A DNA stretch of 53,792 nucleotides from Enteractinococcus coprophilus (GCF_006716305.1 NZ_VFOU01000005.1:1-53792), one strand, 5' to 3'. Shown: positions 33,268 to 42,204, counted from the stretch's first letter. Made by a program: numbers and translations. The notes: generated from the letters alone by a model not told the origin.

Positions 33268-33510
33268 GTGAGCAAGACTTCATCATCCCCAACCGCTGAA
33301 AAGCGGGGGTTCTTTGCTCGGATCATGATGTTCCTGCGCCAAGTCATTGATGAGATGCGCAAGGTGGTCACCCCGACCCGCCAAGAACTCATCAAGATGA
33401 CCGGCGTCGTTTTGGTCTTCGTCATTATTGTGATTGGACTGGTGAGCCTGCTCGACTGGCTGTTCGGTATGGGTGCATCCTGGGTATTCGGTAGTTCTGA
33501 CGGCCTCTAA
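33268..33510 (+). CDS. secE: Preprotein translocase subunit SecE
   Basis: Essential small subunit (80 aa) of the SecYEG translocon, clamping SecY in the membrane. A short basic cytosolic N-terminus is followed by the conserved amphipathic FLRQVIDEMRKVVTPTRQEL and one membrane helix (VVLVFVIIVIGLVSLLDWLF, about 47-66), the actinobacterial single-TM form. GTG start with GAGGA a few bases upstream. It lies between tRNA-Trp and nusG. Confidence 0.95.
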   Translation: MSKTSSSPTAEKRGFFARIMMFLRQVIDEMRKVVTPTRQELIKMTGVVLVFVIIVIGLVSLLDWLFGMGASWVFGSSDGL

Positions 33511-33597
33511 AAAACTTCACATATATCGCGGGGCGCTTCCCGTTGTGAAAATGTCAGTAAACACCCGTGATTGACCGTTGAGAAAGCAGGATACCTA

Positions 33598-34623
33598 GTG
33601 TCGGAGAACGAACTCGATCCAAACATCGACACCAGTGACGTTGAGGAGACCAACGAGCTGGTCGAAGATGTCAACGACGACGTCGCAGACGAGCTACAAG
33701 AACCAGCTGAAGCAGCGGCCGACGTAGAAAATACTCTCGAAGAGTCAGCTTTTGATGCAAGCGGCGAACCCGACGAAGTGGCAGTCCGTGAGCCAGCTGA
33801 GGTAGCCCAAGACATTGTCGAAGAGGAAGCCCTCGAAGAAACAGCAGCAGCCCTTGAGGAAGCAGACGAAGCTCTCGAAGAAGCTGAAGAAGATCCTGCA
33901 GAAGTCGAAGAAGCCCTGGAAGCAGCGGCTGAGGACCTTGCAGCAGAAGCTCAAGAGACAGATGCGCCGGAAGCCCCGGTTGCAAAAGATCCCGAACAAG
34001 TCGCCGAAGAGCTGCGTTCCCGTCTGCGCCGCGCGCCGGGTGAGTGGTACGTCGTTCACACCTATTCCGGTTACGAACGCCGTGTGAAAGCCAACCTGGA
34101 AACTCGAATCCAGACTCTGGAAGTCGAAGACGACATTTACGAAATCGAAGTCCCGATGGAAGAAGTCGTCGAAATTAAAAACACGGTACGCAAGGTTATC
34201 AACCGCGTACGCGTGCCAGGCTATGTGCTGGTTCGCATGGAAATGACCGAAGATGCTTGGGCCGCCGTGCGCCACACCCCGGGAGTTACCGGATTCGTTG
34301 GCAACGCGTATGACCCGATCCCGCTTTCCCAGCAGGAAGTTTATGACATGCTGGCGCCATCGCTGATGCAACAAGCTGCGAAAGAAGCTGAAAAAGCTGG
34401 TGCACCAATGACTGGTCAAGCAGCTGAAGAAGTGGCCCCACAGGTTTCTGTGGACTTCGAGGTTGGCGACTCGGTCACCGTCAAGGAAGGCCCATTCGAA
34501 TCTCTGCCAGCGACCATCTCTGAGGTCAAAGTTGAATCTCGTCAACTGGTTGTCCTCGTGACAATTTTCGAACGCGAAACACCTGTAACCCTCGGTTTCC
34601 ACGAAGTTGCGAAGGCCGAATAA
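33598..34623 (+). CDS. nusG: Transcription termination/antitermination protein NusG
   Basis: Binds RNA polymerase and links it to Rho or the ribosome. The conserved NGN domain starts at about residue 148 ([13 protein letters not shown]) and includes [18 protein letters not shown] and [10 protein letters not shown]; the C-terminal KOW domain has [19 protein letters not shown]. Residues 1-135 are a low-complexity Glu/Ala/Asp-rich extension, absent from E. coli NusG but known in shorter forms in actinobacteria. GTG at 33598 has AGCAGG seven bases before it; an ATG at 33571 is possible. 341 aa in total. Confidence 0.95.
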   Translation: MSENELDPNIDTSDVEETNELVEDVNDDVADELQEPAEAAADVENTLEESAFDASGEPDEVAVREPAEVAQDIVEEEALEETAAALEEADEALEEAEEDPAEVEEALEAAAEDLAAEAQETDAPEAPVAKDPEQVAEELRSRLRRAPGEWYVVHTYSGYERRVKANLETRIQTLEVEDDIYEIEVPMEEVVEIKNTVRKVINRVRVPGYVLVRMEMTEDAWAAVRHTPGVTGFVGNAYDPIPLSQQEVYDMLAPSLMQQAAKEAEKAGAPMTGQAAEEVAPQVSVDFEVGDSVTVKEGPFESLPATISEVKVESRQLVVLVTIFERETPVTLGFHEVAKAE

Positions 34624-34639
34624 CTAGATATCCAGACTT

Positions 34640-34677
34640 CACTTCAAGCCCGAAACGCTTTGTTCGGGCTTGAAGTG
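34640..34677. terminator. Strong hairpin between nusG and rplK
   Basis: CACTTCAAGCCCGAA (34640-34654) and its exact complement (34663-34677) form a perfect 15-bp stem with an 8-base loop. No T-run follows. It may terminate or attenuate transcription from secE-nusG or process the message before rplKA. Confidence 0.6.
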
Positions 34678-34759
34678 TCCAGATCATCGCGCCACGGTGA
34701 TCACCCCGTCACCCACGCTCCTGTGGTTGGCGTTTTCCGAAGTAGAAAAGGACCCCAAA

Positions 34760-35191
34760 ATGGCCCCAAAGAAAAAGGTCGCCGGTCTGATTAAACTCCA
34801 GATCGAAGCAGGCGCAGCTTCACCTGCTCCACCAGTTGGCCCAGCACTTGGCCAACACGGTGTGAACATGATGGAGTTCGTCAAGGCCTACAACGCTGAG
34901 ACCGAATCCATGCGCGGCAACATCGTTCCAGTAGAAATTACTGTCTACGAAGACCGCTCATTCACCTTTATTACCAAGACCCCACCAGCATCCCAGTTGA
35001 TCAAAAAAGCTGCCGGTGTTGCAAAAGGCTCGGGTACCCCTCACACCGCCAAAGTCGGTAAGATCACCACTGCTCAGGCGCAAGAAATCGCCGAGACAAA
35101 AATGCGTGACCTCAACGCCAACGACCTCGATGCGGCAACCAAGATCATCGCCGGTACTGCCCGTTCCATGGGTATCACCGTCGAAGGCTAA
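34760..35191 (+). CDS. rplK: 50S ribosomal protein L11
   Basis: L11 (143 aa) of the ribosomal GTPase-associated centre, binding 23S rRNA and needed for the RelA-type stringent response. The start [20 protein letters not shown] and the [13 protein letters not shown] loop are diagnostic; the RNA-binding C-terminal domain has [14 protein letters not shown] and ARSMGI. An AAAAGGA site precedes ATG 34760. Pairs with rplA. Confidence 0.97.
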
Positions 35192-35268
35192 CCCCAAACA
35201 TTCTCAAAATCCGTGGTAGGGCCGAGCGCGGTCCGTTGACACCACAACTGCATAAGGAGAACAAGCAG

Positions 35269-35976
35269 ATGGCAAAGCGCAGCAAAGCATATAGAGCAGC
35301 CGCGGCGAAAATCGAAGATCGCCTCTACGCGCCAGCTGAAGCACTTGCTTTAGTAAAAGAAACCAACCCATCCCAGCGCGACAGCACCGTTGAAGTCGCT
35401 ATGCGCCTGTCGGTAGACCCACGTAAAGCTGACCAGATGGTCCGTGGTACCGCCAACCTGCCACACGGCACCGGTAAAACCGCTCGTGTGGTTGTCTTCG
35501 CAACCGGTGCGAACGCCACCGCAGCCGAAGAAGCCGGCGCCGATTACGTTGGTTCCGACGACCTGGTAGAACGTATCCAGGGTGGCTGGACTGATTTCGA
35601 TGCAGCAGTTGCATCCCCAGACATGATGGGTCTCGTTGGTCGCCTCGGTAAAATCCTGGGTCCACGTAACCTCATGCCAAACCCACGCACCGGTACGGTT
35701 ACCCCGAACGTTGCCCAGGCAGTCAAGGACATCAAGGGCGGTAAAATCGACTTCCGCGTCGACCGTCACGCGAACTTGCACTTCATCATCGGTAACACCA
35801 GCTTCACCGAAGAACAGCTGACCGAGAATTTCGCAACCGCACTGGACGAAATCATTCGTCTGAAACCATCCGCAGCCAAAGGTCGCTACATCACCAAATC
35901 CACTGTAGCCACTACCTTCGGTCCTGGTATTCAGATCGATCCAAACGTCACCCGCGTACTCGCCGAAGAAAACTAA
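35269..35976 (+). CDS. rplA: 50S ribosomal protein L1
   Basis: L1 (235 aa), which binds 23S rRNA at the L1 stalk and in many bacteria represses its own operon. Signature segments are [37 protein letters not shown], and [27 protein letters not shown] lies 7 bases before ATG 35269. Two terminators follow, so the rplKA unit ends here and rplJL has its own promoter. Confidence 0.97.
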   Translation: MAKRSKAYRAAAAKIEDRLYAPAEALALVKETNPSQRDSTVEVAMRLSVDPRKADQMVRGTANLPHGTGKTARVVVFATGANATAAEEAGADYVGSDDLVERIQGGWTDFDAAVASPDMMGLVGRLGKILGPRNLMPNPRTGTVTPNVAQAVKDIKGGKIDFRVDRHANLHFIIGNTSFTEEQLTENFATALDEIIRLKPSAAKGRYITKSTVATTFGPGIQIDPNVTRVLAEEN

Positions 35977-36011
35977 CTTCGTGCCCAATAACCTTGGGTA
36001 GTACGTACGCA

Positions 36012-36050
36012 AGCAGGCCAGGAACAATCTTCCTGGCCTGCTGTCGTTTT
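36012..36050 (+). terminator. First terminator after rplA
   Basis: AGCAGGCCAGGAA (36012-36024), loop CAATC, TTCCTGGCCTGCT (36030-36042): a perfect 13-bp stem, followed by GTCGTTTT. Confidence 0.85.
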
Positions 36051-36054
36051 AACC

Positions 36055-36100
36055 GGCTGCGTCCCAGAACCCCCAGGGACTGGGACGCAGCCATCTTTTT
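36055..36100. terminator. Second terminator between rplA and the convergent gene
   Basis: GGCTGCGTCCCAG (36055-36067) and CTGGGACGCAGCC (36080-36092), perfect 13-bp stem, followed by ATCTTTTT. It can also serve the minus-strand gene ending at 36109. Confidence 0.85.
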
Positions 36101-36108
36101 CCCACAGG

Positions 36109-36951
36109 CTATTGGACTGTGAAGAAGACTGCGTCGGAAAACAGGCCTGGCGAGACCTTCAGCGTGCCGTCAGCGATTTCATCTTCAGGTACTTCGAGGG
36201 AGATGTTGCCGGTGGCAGAGGCCCCTTCGTACAACGTCTCGAGCGAATCGAAGCTATTGGGCGCAACCACCATCGAGTCGTGACTGGCAAACGAATTGCC
36301 ACCGGCTGAGACATATTCCACTGTCACCCATGGGGTTTCGCCTTCGGGATCGGTGCCTGTGTAGGTCGCACTCACTTCGACCATGATGTAGACATTTCCA
36401 TCAGCCGGTGCTTCATTGAACGGGTTCTCAGCCATAATGACGTCGGTTGCATCAAGGTCAACACTATTGATCGTTACCTCCCACTCGGAGTCACTGATTG
36501 TGGAACCAATAGCCAAGGGATTCGCTCGTGTGCCATCCTCGGCGTCAGCGTCAGCAGACTCTGCAGCGTCTTCGTCAACGACTATGTCTTCGGGTTCTTG
36601 CATTTCCGCTCCATCGATTGGCGACTGAATCTGTGTTTCTTCATTGAACGCCTCGTCCACAGCAGAACCTACGACACCGATGAAGACGATCATGCCAATA
36701 AACGTGCCGACAATTGAGATGATAAGTGCCGCGATACCTTGTCCACGCTTTTGGTTCTTCATGAAAAGCGAGACGATGGACAAAATAAAAGCAATAGGCA
36801 GTAGGATCCACCCCAGGATCATCGCGCCTGGAATCAGCGCAAAGACTGCCCCAACAATCGCAGTGACCAGCGCGATAAGCCCGATGACATTACGCTGTTT
36901 CGGGGGTTGTGCTTGAGATTGGACTGGCCGGAATTCGGTGTCGGTTGTCAT
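36109..36951 (-). CDS. Membrane-anchored DUF4190/DUF4352-like protein
   Basis: A 280-aa protein. The N-terminal third has three hydrophobic helices (about 22-42, 45-64, 73-96), as in DUF4190-type proteins (VIGLIALVTAIVGAVFALIP). An acidic linker (about 105-140) follows. The C-terminal part (about 140-280) looks like an Ig-like, DUF4352/telokin-type extracellular domain: ANPLAIGSTISDSEWEVTI, then VYIMVEVSATYTG. The domain probably faces outside; its role is unknown. Convergent with rplA. Confidence 0.75.
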   Translation of the reverse strand: MTTDTEFRPVQSQAQPPKQRNVIGLIALVTAIVGAVFALIPGAMILGWILLPIAFILSIVSLFMKNQKRGQGIAALIISIVGTFIGMIVFIGVVGSAVDEAFNEETQIQSPIDGAEMQEPEDIVVDEDAAESADADAEDGTRANPLAIGSTISDSEWEVTINSVDLDATDVIMAENPFNEAPADGNVYIMVEVSATYTGTDPEGETPWVTVEYVSAGGNSFASHDSMVVAPNSFDSLETLYEGASATGNISLEVPEDEIADGTLKVSPGLFSDAVFFTVQ

Positions 36952-37044
36952 AGTGACCTTTCAAATGGGTGCGAGGAAATATCAACACTGCTCACGCTAT
37001 ACAGAATGCACAAGGCGGCGTACCGCCTACCAGGTACATCGTGA

Positions 37045-37058
37045 TACCCGATCGGGTA
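37045..37058. promoter_or_regulatory. 14-bp perfect palindrome upstream of the sensor kinase
   Basis: TACCCGATCGGGTA is fully self-complementary, about 60 bp before the kinase start and 46 bp before its candidate -10. This suits a NarL/LuxR-type or other dimeric regulator. It could equally serve the divergent gene that starts at 36951. Confidence 0.45.
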
Positions 37059-37103
37059 AGGCCCATTGACCAAAAGTGTGAACGATAGCGCTCTCAAGGT
37101 AGC

Positions 37104-37109
37104 TAAACT
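37104..37109 (+). promoter_or_regulatory. -10 element for a leaderless sensor-kinase mRNA
   Basis: TAAACT (TANNNT) lies 8 bases before the ATG at 37118, which has no Shine-Dalgarno sequence. This is the geometry of leaderless actinobacterial transcripts. Confidence 0.5.
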
Positions 37110-37117
37110 GGCTCATC

Positions 37118-38353
37118 ATGACGACAACGACGAGGAAAAACCGCTGGTGGCCGATGGTGGCCCAGGTGTTGGCAATCTCCTGCATGATCCTGACCGGGTT
37201 TTTGGTCAGCATGTTGGCCATCATGACGACCCCAGAGAACTTCGTCGATGCAACCCAGATGGAGATTTCTGACCTGGGCGCCGTCCGTTTCTTGCTGGCC
37301 ACTATATTGTTACTTTTGATTCCCTGGTATCGAAAGATTCCGTTGGTTTTGATCATCGCGGGTGGATTTCATGCGGTGGTTATTCAAGGTGATCCATTCG
37401 TTCTGGCTGTGGGTCTGACCGTGTGGATCGTGCGAGCCGAAAGACGGTGGCAGTGGATAGTAGCCGGGACCGGCTTACTTGCGATCCTCATCAATATTGG
37501 GTGGCATGTCCTCGCGCTGCTGCGGATGCCGAGTAGTGATGTTGCGGTCGAGGCTTCGATTGTTGCCGTATTAACCATTGGCTTTCTGACACTGGGTACC
37601 GTGCTGGCTACCTCCTTGCTGACCCGGCAACGCAGACGCATCGAGCAAGCCGATGCAACGGTGGTCGCGGTCGAACACGACCGCGACAATATCTCTACCC
37701 AAATGACACGGCAGACTGAACGTGAGTATCTGGCACGCGAAGTCCATGACACGCTGGCTCAACGTCTGACGGCATTGTCATTACAGACTGGACAAATGCA
37801 GAGGCACTTAACTGGCCATGATGACGCAGAACTCGCTACCGCGCTGCAAGCAACGAGACAGTATTCAGACCAAGCGCTACGAGACTTGCGAAATCTTGTC
37901 ACCACGTTGCGCGATCATGGGGAGAAAGAGTCGACAGTTCCATCCGTGGCTCCGGATGGCTTCGACGACCTCAAGAGACTGTTTGATGACGCCTCGGACC
38001 AAGGACTCGTGGTATATCCACTCATCGTGCTCAACGGCTATGACACAGCACCCGATGAACTCCAGCGAGCAGTTTTACGCATAACCCAAGAAGCTCTGAC
38101 CAACGTGATGCGCCACAGCCCGGATCAAACAGTCCAACTGCGATTCGAGGGGCAACCAGGGGAGGAGCTGCGGATGGAATTCATGAACCGTCGCGATACA
38201 CAAGCGACTTTCGACGCAGGGAGTGGCACAGGGATATTAGGTATAACAGAGCGGGCAGAGCTGCTTGGTGGAAACGCTCATGCCGAACTCCTGCCAGAGT
38301 ATTTCCGTCTCACGATCCGACTTCCCTGGCAACAGGAGCAAACCGCGCCCTAA
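37118..38353 (+). CDS. Two-component sensor histidine kinase (HisKA_3, NarX/DesK type)
   Basis: A 411-aa membrane kinase. About five hydrophobic helices occupy residues 14-168, leaving no large sensor domain. The dimerisation/phosphoacceptor motif EREYLAREVHDTLAQRLTAL has His210. The HATPase_c domain shows ITQEALTNVMRHSPDQ (N-box) and GTGILGITERAELLGG (G-box). The signal is unknown; the short membrane sensor suggests a stimulus within the membrane or cell envelope. Its partner regulator begins 32 bases downstream. Confidence 0.92.
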   Translation: MTTTTRKNRWWPMVAQVLAISCMILTGFLVSMLAIMTTPENFVDATQMEISDLGAVRFLLATILLLLIPWYRKIPLVLIIAGGFHAVVIQGDPFVLAVGLTVWIVRAERRWQWIVAGTGLLAILINIGWHVLALLRMPSSDVAVEASIVAVLTIGFLTLGTVLATSLLTRQRRRIEQADATVVAVEHDRDNISTQMTRQTEREYLAREVHDTLAQRLTALSLQTGQMQRHLTGHDDAELATALQATRQYSDQALRDLRNLVTTLRDHGEKESTVPSVAPDGFDDLKRLFDDASDQGLVVYPLIVLNGYDTAPDELQRAVLRITQEALTNVMRHSPDQTVQLRFEGQPGEELRMEFMNRRDTQATFDAGSGTGILGITERAELLGGNAHAELLPEYFRLTIRLPWQQEQTAP

Positions 38354-38385
38354 CCTGCACTGTATGCGGTGATAAGCTCTGCTGT

Positions 38386-39057
38386 GTGGCAATTCAGGTG
38401 TTGATCGTGGACGATGAGACGTTAACCCTACGGAGTCTTGTAGCGATCGTCGAATCTGACCCCGAACTTACCGTTGCTGGTACGGCCAATAACGCTATTG
38501 ATGCACTTCAACAGATTCGGGATATCCGACCCGACGTCGTCATTATGGACCTGTACCTGCCAGGCGAGTTCGACGGGGTGGAAGCTATTCGGCGGATCCG
38601 TAATTTATTCGATCCACCCAAAGTCATCGCGGTAACAAGTTTCGACTTGGAGTCTTATACTCGGGGAGCGCTCGAAGCCGGCGCCGTGGGCTTCATCTTG
38701 AAAAACGATGCCGAAGCACTGTTGAACTCAGCGATACAGGCGGCAGCCGCTGGTGATCCCATTGTCTCTCCGCAGACCACTAGCCGATTGATTCGAAGCT
38801 TCCTCAAACCCACGACGGCACCTGAAATAGTCCAGGCGCGAGATCGTATCGCGTCGCTTTCAGAGCGTGAATTACAGGTAGCTCATCTCATCGGGCACGG
38901 GAAGGCTTACAAACACATTGCGGTCGAGCTCAATATCGCGCCCGACACAGTAAAATCCACAGTCACCAGGGCAATGCAGAAGACCGGTGCTGACAACGGC
39001 GCCCAATTAGCTTATCTCGTCGGGCAAGCTCGATTAGATATGGATGAGACTGACTGA
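38386..39057 (+). CDS. NarL/FixJ-family response regulator
   Basis: A 223-aa regulator. The receiver domain (1-120) has DD at 9-10, the phosphorylated Asp55 in VVIMDLYLPG, Thr in VIAVTSF and Lys in FILKND. The C-terminal LuxR-type HTH (about 155-215) reads LSERELQVAHLIGHGKAYKHIA, then the recognition helix IAPDTVKSTVTRAM. GTG at 38386; TAAGCT stands 7 bases upstream and could drive a separate leaderless transcript. Probable partner of the kinase just upstream. Targets unknown. Confidence 0.92.
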   Translation: MAIQVLIVDDETLTLRSLVAIVESDPELTVAGTANNAIDALQQIRDIRPDVVIMDLYLPGEFDGVEAIRRIRNLFDPPKVIAVTSFDLESYTRGALEAGAVGFILKNDAEALLNSAIQAAAAGDPIVSPQTTSRLIRSFLKPTTAPEIVQARDRIASLSERELQVAHLIGHGKAYKHIAVELNIAPDTVKSTVTRAMQKTGADNGAQLAYLVGQARLDMDETD

Positions 39058-39110
39058 TCTGGCGCAGAAAATGTTCACGATCGCGTTGAGGAATCATCAG
39101 TTTGGCCGAT

Positions 39111-39140
39111 TTGCACATTCAGAATGCCACTGTGTAAAGT
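39111..39140 (+). promoter_or_regulatory. Promoter of the rplJL operon
   Basis: TTGCAC (39111-39116) and TAAAGT (39135-39140) with an 18-bp spacer give a good -35/-10 pair ahead of the L10 leader. Transcription would start at about 39147, giving a leader of roughly 200 bases. Confidence 0.55.
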
Positions 39141-39149
39141 GTTCCATAC

Positions 39150-39340
39150 CGAAGACCGCCGGTCGTGTTCACATGTGTTAAATAGGTGAGACTATAAAAG
39201 CTCAATCCATGAGCGGCCCGCGCAGGTGAACATGACAGCATAGACCGACTGCGTCTTAGAGCAGTTTTAGAATCTTTGCGCCCTGTGCACCTGCACGGGG
39301 CGTTTTTTGTGTTTGAGCGGCCGGCATATCCACAAAGGAA
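39150..39340 (+). ncRNA. Ribosomal protein L10 leader (attenuator)
   Basis: The roughly 200-base leader of rplJ carries conserved-looking L10-leader elements (ACCGCCGGTC near 39170, GACAGCATAGACCGACTGCG near 39231-39250). It ends in a terminator hairpin at 39279-39302: CGCCCTGTGCA pairs with TGCACGGGGCG over a 2-base loop, followed by TTTTTT at 39303-39308. The terminator lies 40 bases before rplJ, so the leader can decide between termination and read-through. Excess L10(L12)4 binding this RNA is the known control in relatives. Confidence 0.8.
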
Positions 39341-39348
39341 GGAGTGCC

Positions 39349-39870
39349 ATGGCGAATGCTGAAAAAACTGCAGCCGTGGAAGAGCTGACGGACCTATTCC
39401 GCAACTCATCTGCCGCAGTCGTCACAGAATACCGTGGTCTCACCGTGCAGGAGATCACAGCTCTACGCCGTGCCCTGGGTGAGAACGCTACTTACGCCGT
39501 GGCGAAGAACACGCTGACTGCCATTGCGGCAGAACAGGCCGGAGTAACTGCCCTAGAAGGCAAACTCACCGGTCCTACCGCAATTGCATTCGTCTCGGGT
39601 GAAACCGTCGACGTTGCAAAAGTCATTCGTGATTTCGCCAAAGACCACGATAAGTTGGTCATCAGGGGCGGCTACATGGATGGCCAGCCTCTTGAAGAAT
39701 CCGATGTTAGACAGCTGGCAGATCTCGAATCTCGCGAGGTTCTGCTGTCGATGATGGCTGGTGCAATGAAGGGCTCCCTGTCCAAGGCTGCCGCGACATT
39801 CCAGGCTCCAATCGAAAAAGCTGTTCGTCTTGCAGAAGCACTGCGAGAAAAACAAGAACAAGCTGCCTAA
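39349..39870 (+). CDS. rplJ: 50S ribosomal protein L10
   Basis: L10 (173 aa), the base of the L7/L12 stalk on the large subunit. Typical parts are [47 protein letters not shown] and the C-terminal helical region that binds L12 dimers ([14 protein letters not shown]). AAGGAAGGAG precedes ATG 39349. An in-frame ATG at 39307 overlaps the leader terminator and is rejected. Expected to regulate its own operon through the leader. Confidence 0.97.
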   Translation: MANAEKTAAVEELTDLFRNSSAAVVTEYRGLTVQEITALRRALGENATYAVAKNTLTAIAAEQAGVTALEGKLTGPTAIAFVSGETVDVAKVIRDFAKDHDKLVIRGGYMDGQPLEESDVRQLADLESREVLLSMMAGAMKGSLSKAAATFQAPIEKAVRLAEALREKQEQAA

Positions 39871-39933
39871 TCTCTGGCACCGAGTGTGCCGCCCTACTCA
39901 ACACAAGACTTTTAGTACAAAGGAGCCAATCTC

Positions 39934-40320
39934 ATGGCAAAACTGTCCACCGAAGAACTGTTGGATGCTTTCAAAGAGCTGTCCCTGCTAGAGCTATCCG
40001 AATTCATCAAAGCATTTGAAGAAGAATTCGATGTAACCGCTGCTGCCCCAGTCGCAATGGCTGCTGCTCCAGCTGGCGGCGGCGACGATGCCGGTGCTGC
40101 TGAAGAACAGACCGAATTCGATGTTGTCCTCGAATCTGCCGGTGACGCCAAGATCGGTGTTATCAAGGAAGTACGCGCTCTGACCTCGCTGGGTCTGAAA
40201 GACGCTAAAGACCTCGTTGACGCTGCTCCAAAGGCCGTCCTCGAAGGCGTCGACAAAGCTGCTGCAGATGCTGCCAAGGAAGCTCTCGAAGGCGCTGGCG
40301 CTACCGTAACCCTGAAGTAA
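39934..40320 (+). CDS. rplL: 50S ribosomal protein L7/L12
   Basis: L7/L12 (128 aa), the mobile stalk protein that recruits translation GTPases. The N-terminal dimerisation helices ([28 protein letters not shown]), the Ala/Gly-rich hinge (about 40-55) and the globular domain ([30 protein letters not shown]) are all present. AAAGGAG precedes the ATG. A strong terminator follows, which separates it from the distant rpoB. Confidence 0.97.
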   Translation: MAKLSTEELLDAFKELSLLELSEFIKAFEEEFDVTAAAPVAMAAAPAGGGDDAGAAEEQTEFDVVLESAGDAKIGVIKEVRALTSLGLKDAKDLVDAAPKAVLEGVDKAAADAAKEALEGAGATVTLK

Positions 40321-40363
40321 ACTTCAGTAACGGACGATCAGCACCAGTTCTGATCTCGTTCTA

Positions 40364-40401
40364 ACGTCACCCCGCTGCATCTGCAGCGGGGTGACGTGTT
40401 T
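40364..40401 (+). terminator. Terminator after rplL
   Basis: ACGTCACCCCGCTGCA (40364-40379), 2-base loop, TGCAGCGGGGTGACGT (40382-40397): a perfect 16-bp stem, followed by GTTTAAAA. Confidence 0.88.
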
Positions 40402-40572
40402 AAAACTGAAACCCCTTAACAGGTGCGTGTTCGTCCTGCAGTCAATTCGACTTCGATTGCGTGTTACCTAGAGGTCGCCGATTATTTACCACGGAGATTC
40501 CGTGCCCCTTCTGACCGGTAGTATCGGCCGCGAAGATCCGACAGACCGCTGTTCAGCAAACGAGGATTGACA

Positions 40573-41100
40573 ATGAAGTGGGCCTTTGTCCGACATGGAC
40601 ATACACAGTGGAGCCGAAAACGACTATTGCAAGGACGAACAGACAACCCGTTGAGTGCCGAAGGGTACTTCGAATCGACCAAAGCAGCGCAAAGGCTGCA
40701 ACGGTCGGGGCAGTGGCAGGCGATCTATTCGTCGTCCCTTGTACGCTCGGTTCAATCCGCGCAGCGTATTGCAGAAATCCTGGATATCGGTCGGGTCCAC
40801 ACAGTCGATAATCTCATCGAACGTGACTTTGGCCCAGCGGAAGGAATCCACTTGGGGGACTTCGACGAAGAAACGCGAAACCAATTGATGTGCGCAAAAG
40901 AATCTTGTGAAGCTGTGAGGGCTCGGGCGCTCGACGCCTTCCGCTATATAGCCCAGCGTCACCGTGCGCACAATGTCATCTTGGTAGGCCACGGCAATTT
41001 GTTTCAACTGGGTCTATCCGCCGTACTGGGAGAAGAACAGCCGCTTCTGCCCAACGGGGATGTTCTCGAGTATCCTGCTGAATATTTTCTCAGCTTGTAA
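40573..41100 (+). CDS. Histidine phosphatase (phosphoglycerate-mutase-like)
   Basis: A 175-aa single-domain histidine phosphatase. The catalytic RHG motif is in FVRHGHTQWSRKRLLQGRTDNPLS (residues 6-29), a full match to the PGM-like pattern; the second catalytic His is in ILVGHGN. The short cap fits broad phosphomonoesterases more than glycolytic mutase. ATG at 40573 has GAGGA seven bases upstream; a TTG at 40567 is less likely. Stands alone between two divergent promoters. Substrate unknown. Confidence 0.82.
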   Translation: MKWAFVRHGHTQWSRKRLLQGRTDNPLSAEGYFESTKAAQRLQRSGQWQAIYSSSLVRSVQSAQRIAEILDIGRVHTVDNLIERDFGPAEGIHLGDFDEETRNQLMCAKESCEAVRARALDAFRYIAQRHRAHNVILVGHGNLFQLGLSAVLGEEQPLLPNGDVLEYPAEYFLSL

Positions 41101-41181
41101 TTTCTGTATTCCTCAGCGAGCGTCCCGTATGAGCCTGGCCGCGCGTCTCACATCAACGTCTGCGACGTCCACGAACCGTGG

Positions 41182-42204
41182 CTAGCCTCCGATAGCGCTC
41201 ATCGTGCGTTCCGGTTGCACGAAACCAGGCATCCCGAGCCCAGTCGTGGTCTGACCGTGGGCTTTCGGTTTATGCCACATCGCTTCTCGCCAGGCATCGG
41301 CGATCACCTCATCAGAAGAGCCGTCACGCAAAACTTCCATGAGATCTGTTTCAGTATGCGAAAACAAACAGGAGCGGACTTTTGCATCAGCGGTGATTCG
41401 CGTGCGGGTGCACGCTGCGCAGAATGGTTCTGTCACCGAGGCAATGATGCCTACCGTTCCTAAAACTTTACCGGTGTGTTGGGATTTCACGTCGAAGAGT
41501 TCTGCTGGGGCGGAACCGCGTGGTACCTCATGTGGAGTTAAGGTATATACCTGCGAGATCTGTTCTCGGATTTCGGCGGCTGTCACCATGTTGTCGCGGG
41601 TCCAGTTGTGGTCAGCATCCAGTGGCATCTGTTCGATAAAGCGTAACTGGTATCCGTGTTCGAGAGTCCAGGTGAGAAGCTCAGCGGCTTGATCGTCATT
41701 GAGGCCACGCAATAAGACAGCGTTGATTTTAATGGGGTCTAATCCAGCTGCCTTAGCAGAATGCAATCCCTCAAGTACTTTGGTGAGTCGGTCGCGACGG
41801 GTAATTTTAGCGAAAGTCTCAGGACAGACAGTGTCTAAAGAAACATTAATCCGCGATAGTCCAGCCGCTACCAGGTCATCGATTTTTTTCTCAAGATTGA
41901 TGCCGTTGGTGGTCATGGCTAGCTCAATCTGTGGGTGTGCACTATGCACAGCACGAATGATGTCGACCAAATCGGCTCTCACCAGGGGTTCGCCGCCGGT
42001 AAAGCGGATCCCTTCAATACCAAGATGGGTTATCGCGATATCAGCCAATCGAATGACTTCATCTGCAGTGAGCATGTCATTTTTCTTAAGCCAGTCCAGG
42101 CCTTCAGCAGGCATGCAATATCGACACCGTAAATTGCATTTATCAATGAGCGACATGCGAAGATCAGTGGCGGTACGACCAAATTGGTCTATCAAACCAG
42201 TCAA
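41182..42204 (-). CDS. moaA: GTP 3',8-cyclase
   Basis: Radical-SAM enzyme starting molybdenum cofactor synthesis, converting GTP to 3',8-cyclo-GTP, then used by MoaC. The 340 aa have the N-terminal 4Fe-4S motif CNLRCRYC (Cys23, 27, 30), GGEPLVR, and the C-terminal cluster motif CAACTRTRIT...C (Cys262, 265, 279). It ends in GG, the conserved tail needed for activity. ATG start. Divergent from moaC, with a good promoter (entered separately). Confidence 0.95.
   Translation of the reverse strand: MTGLIDQFGRTATDLRMSLIDKCNLRCRYCMPAEGLDWLKKNDMLTADEVIRLADIAITHLGIEGIRFTGGEPLVRADLVDIIRAVHSAHPQIELAMTTNGINLEKKIDDLVAAGLSRINVSLDTVCPETFAKITRRDRLTKVLEGLHSAKAAGLDPIKINAVLLRGLNDDQAAELLTWTLEHGYQLRFIEQMPLDADHNWTRDNMVTAAEIREQISQVYTLTPHEVPRGSAPAELFDVKSQHTGKVLGTVGIIASVTEPFCAACTRTRITADAKVRSCLFSHTETDLMEVLRDGSSDEVIADAWREAMWHKPKAHGQTTTGLGMPGFVQPERTMSAIGG

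Noticed and set aside
40490-40504. CACGGA-GAT-TCCGTG dyad before the histidine phosphatase gene
   Set aside because: The stem is only 6 bp with a 3-base loop and lies away from a clear promoter, too weak to list as a site.
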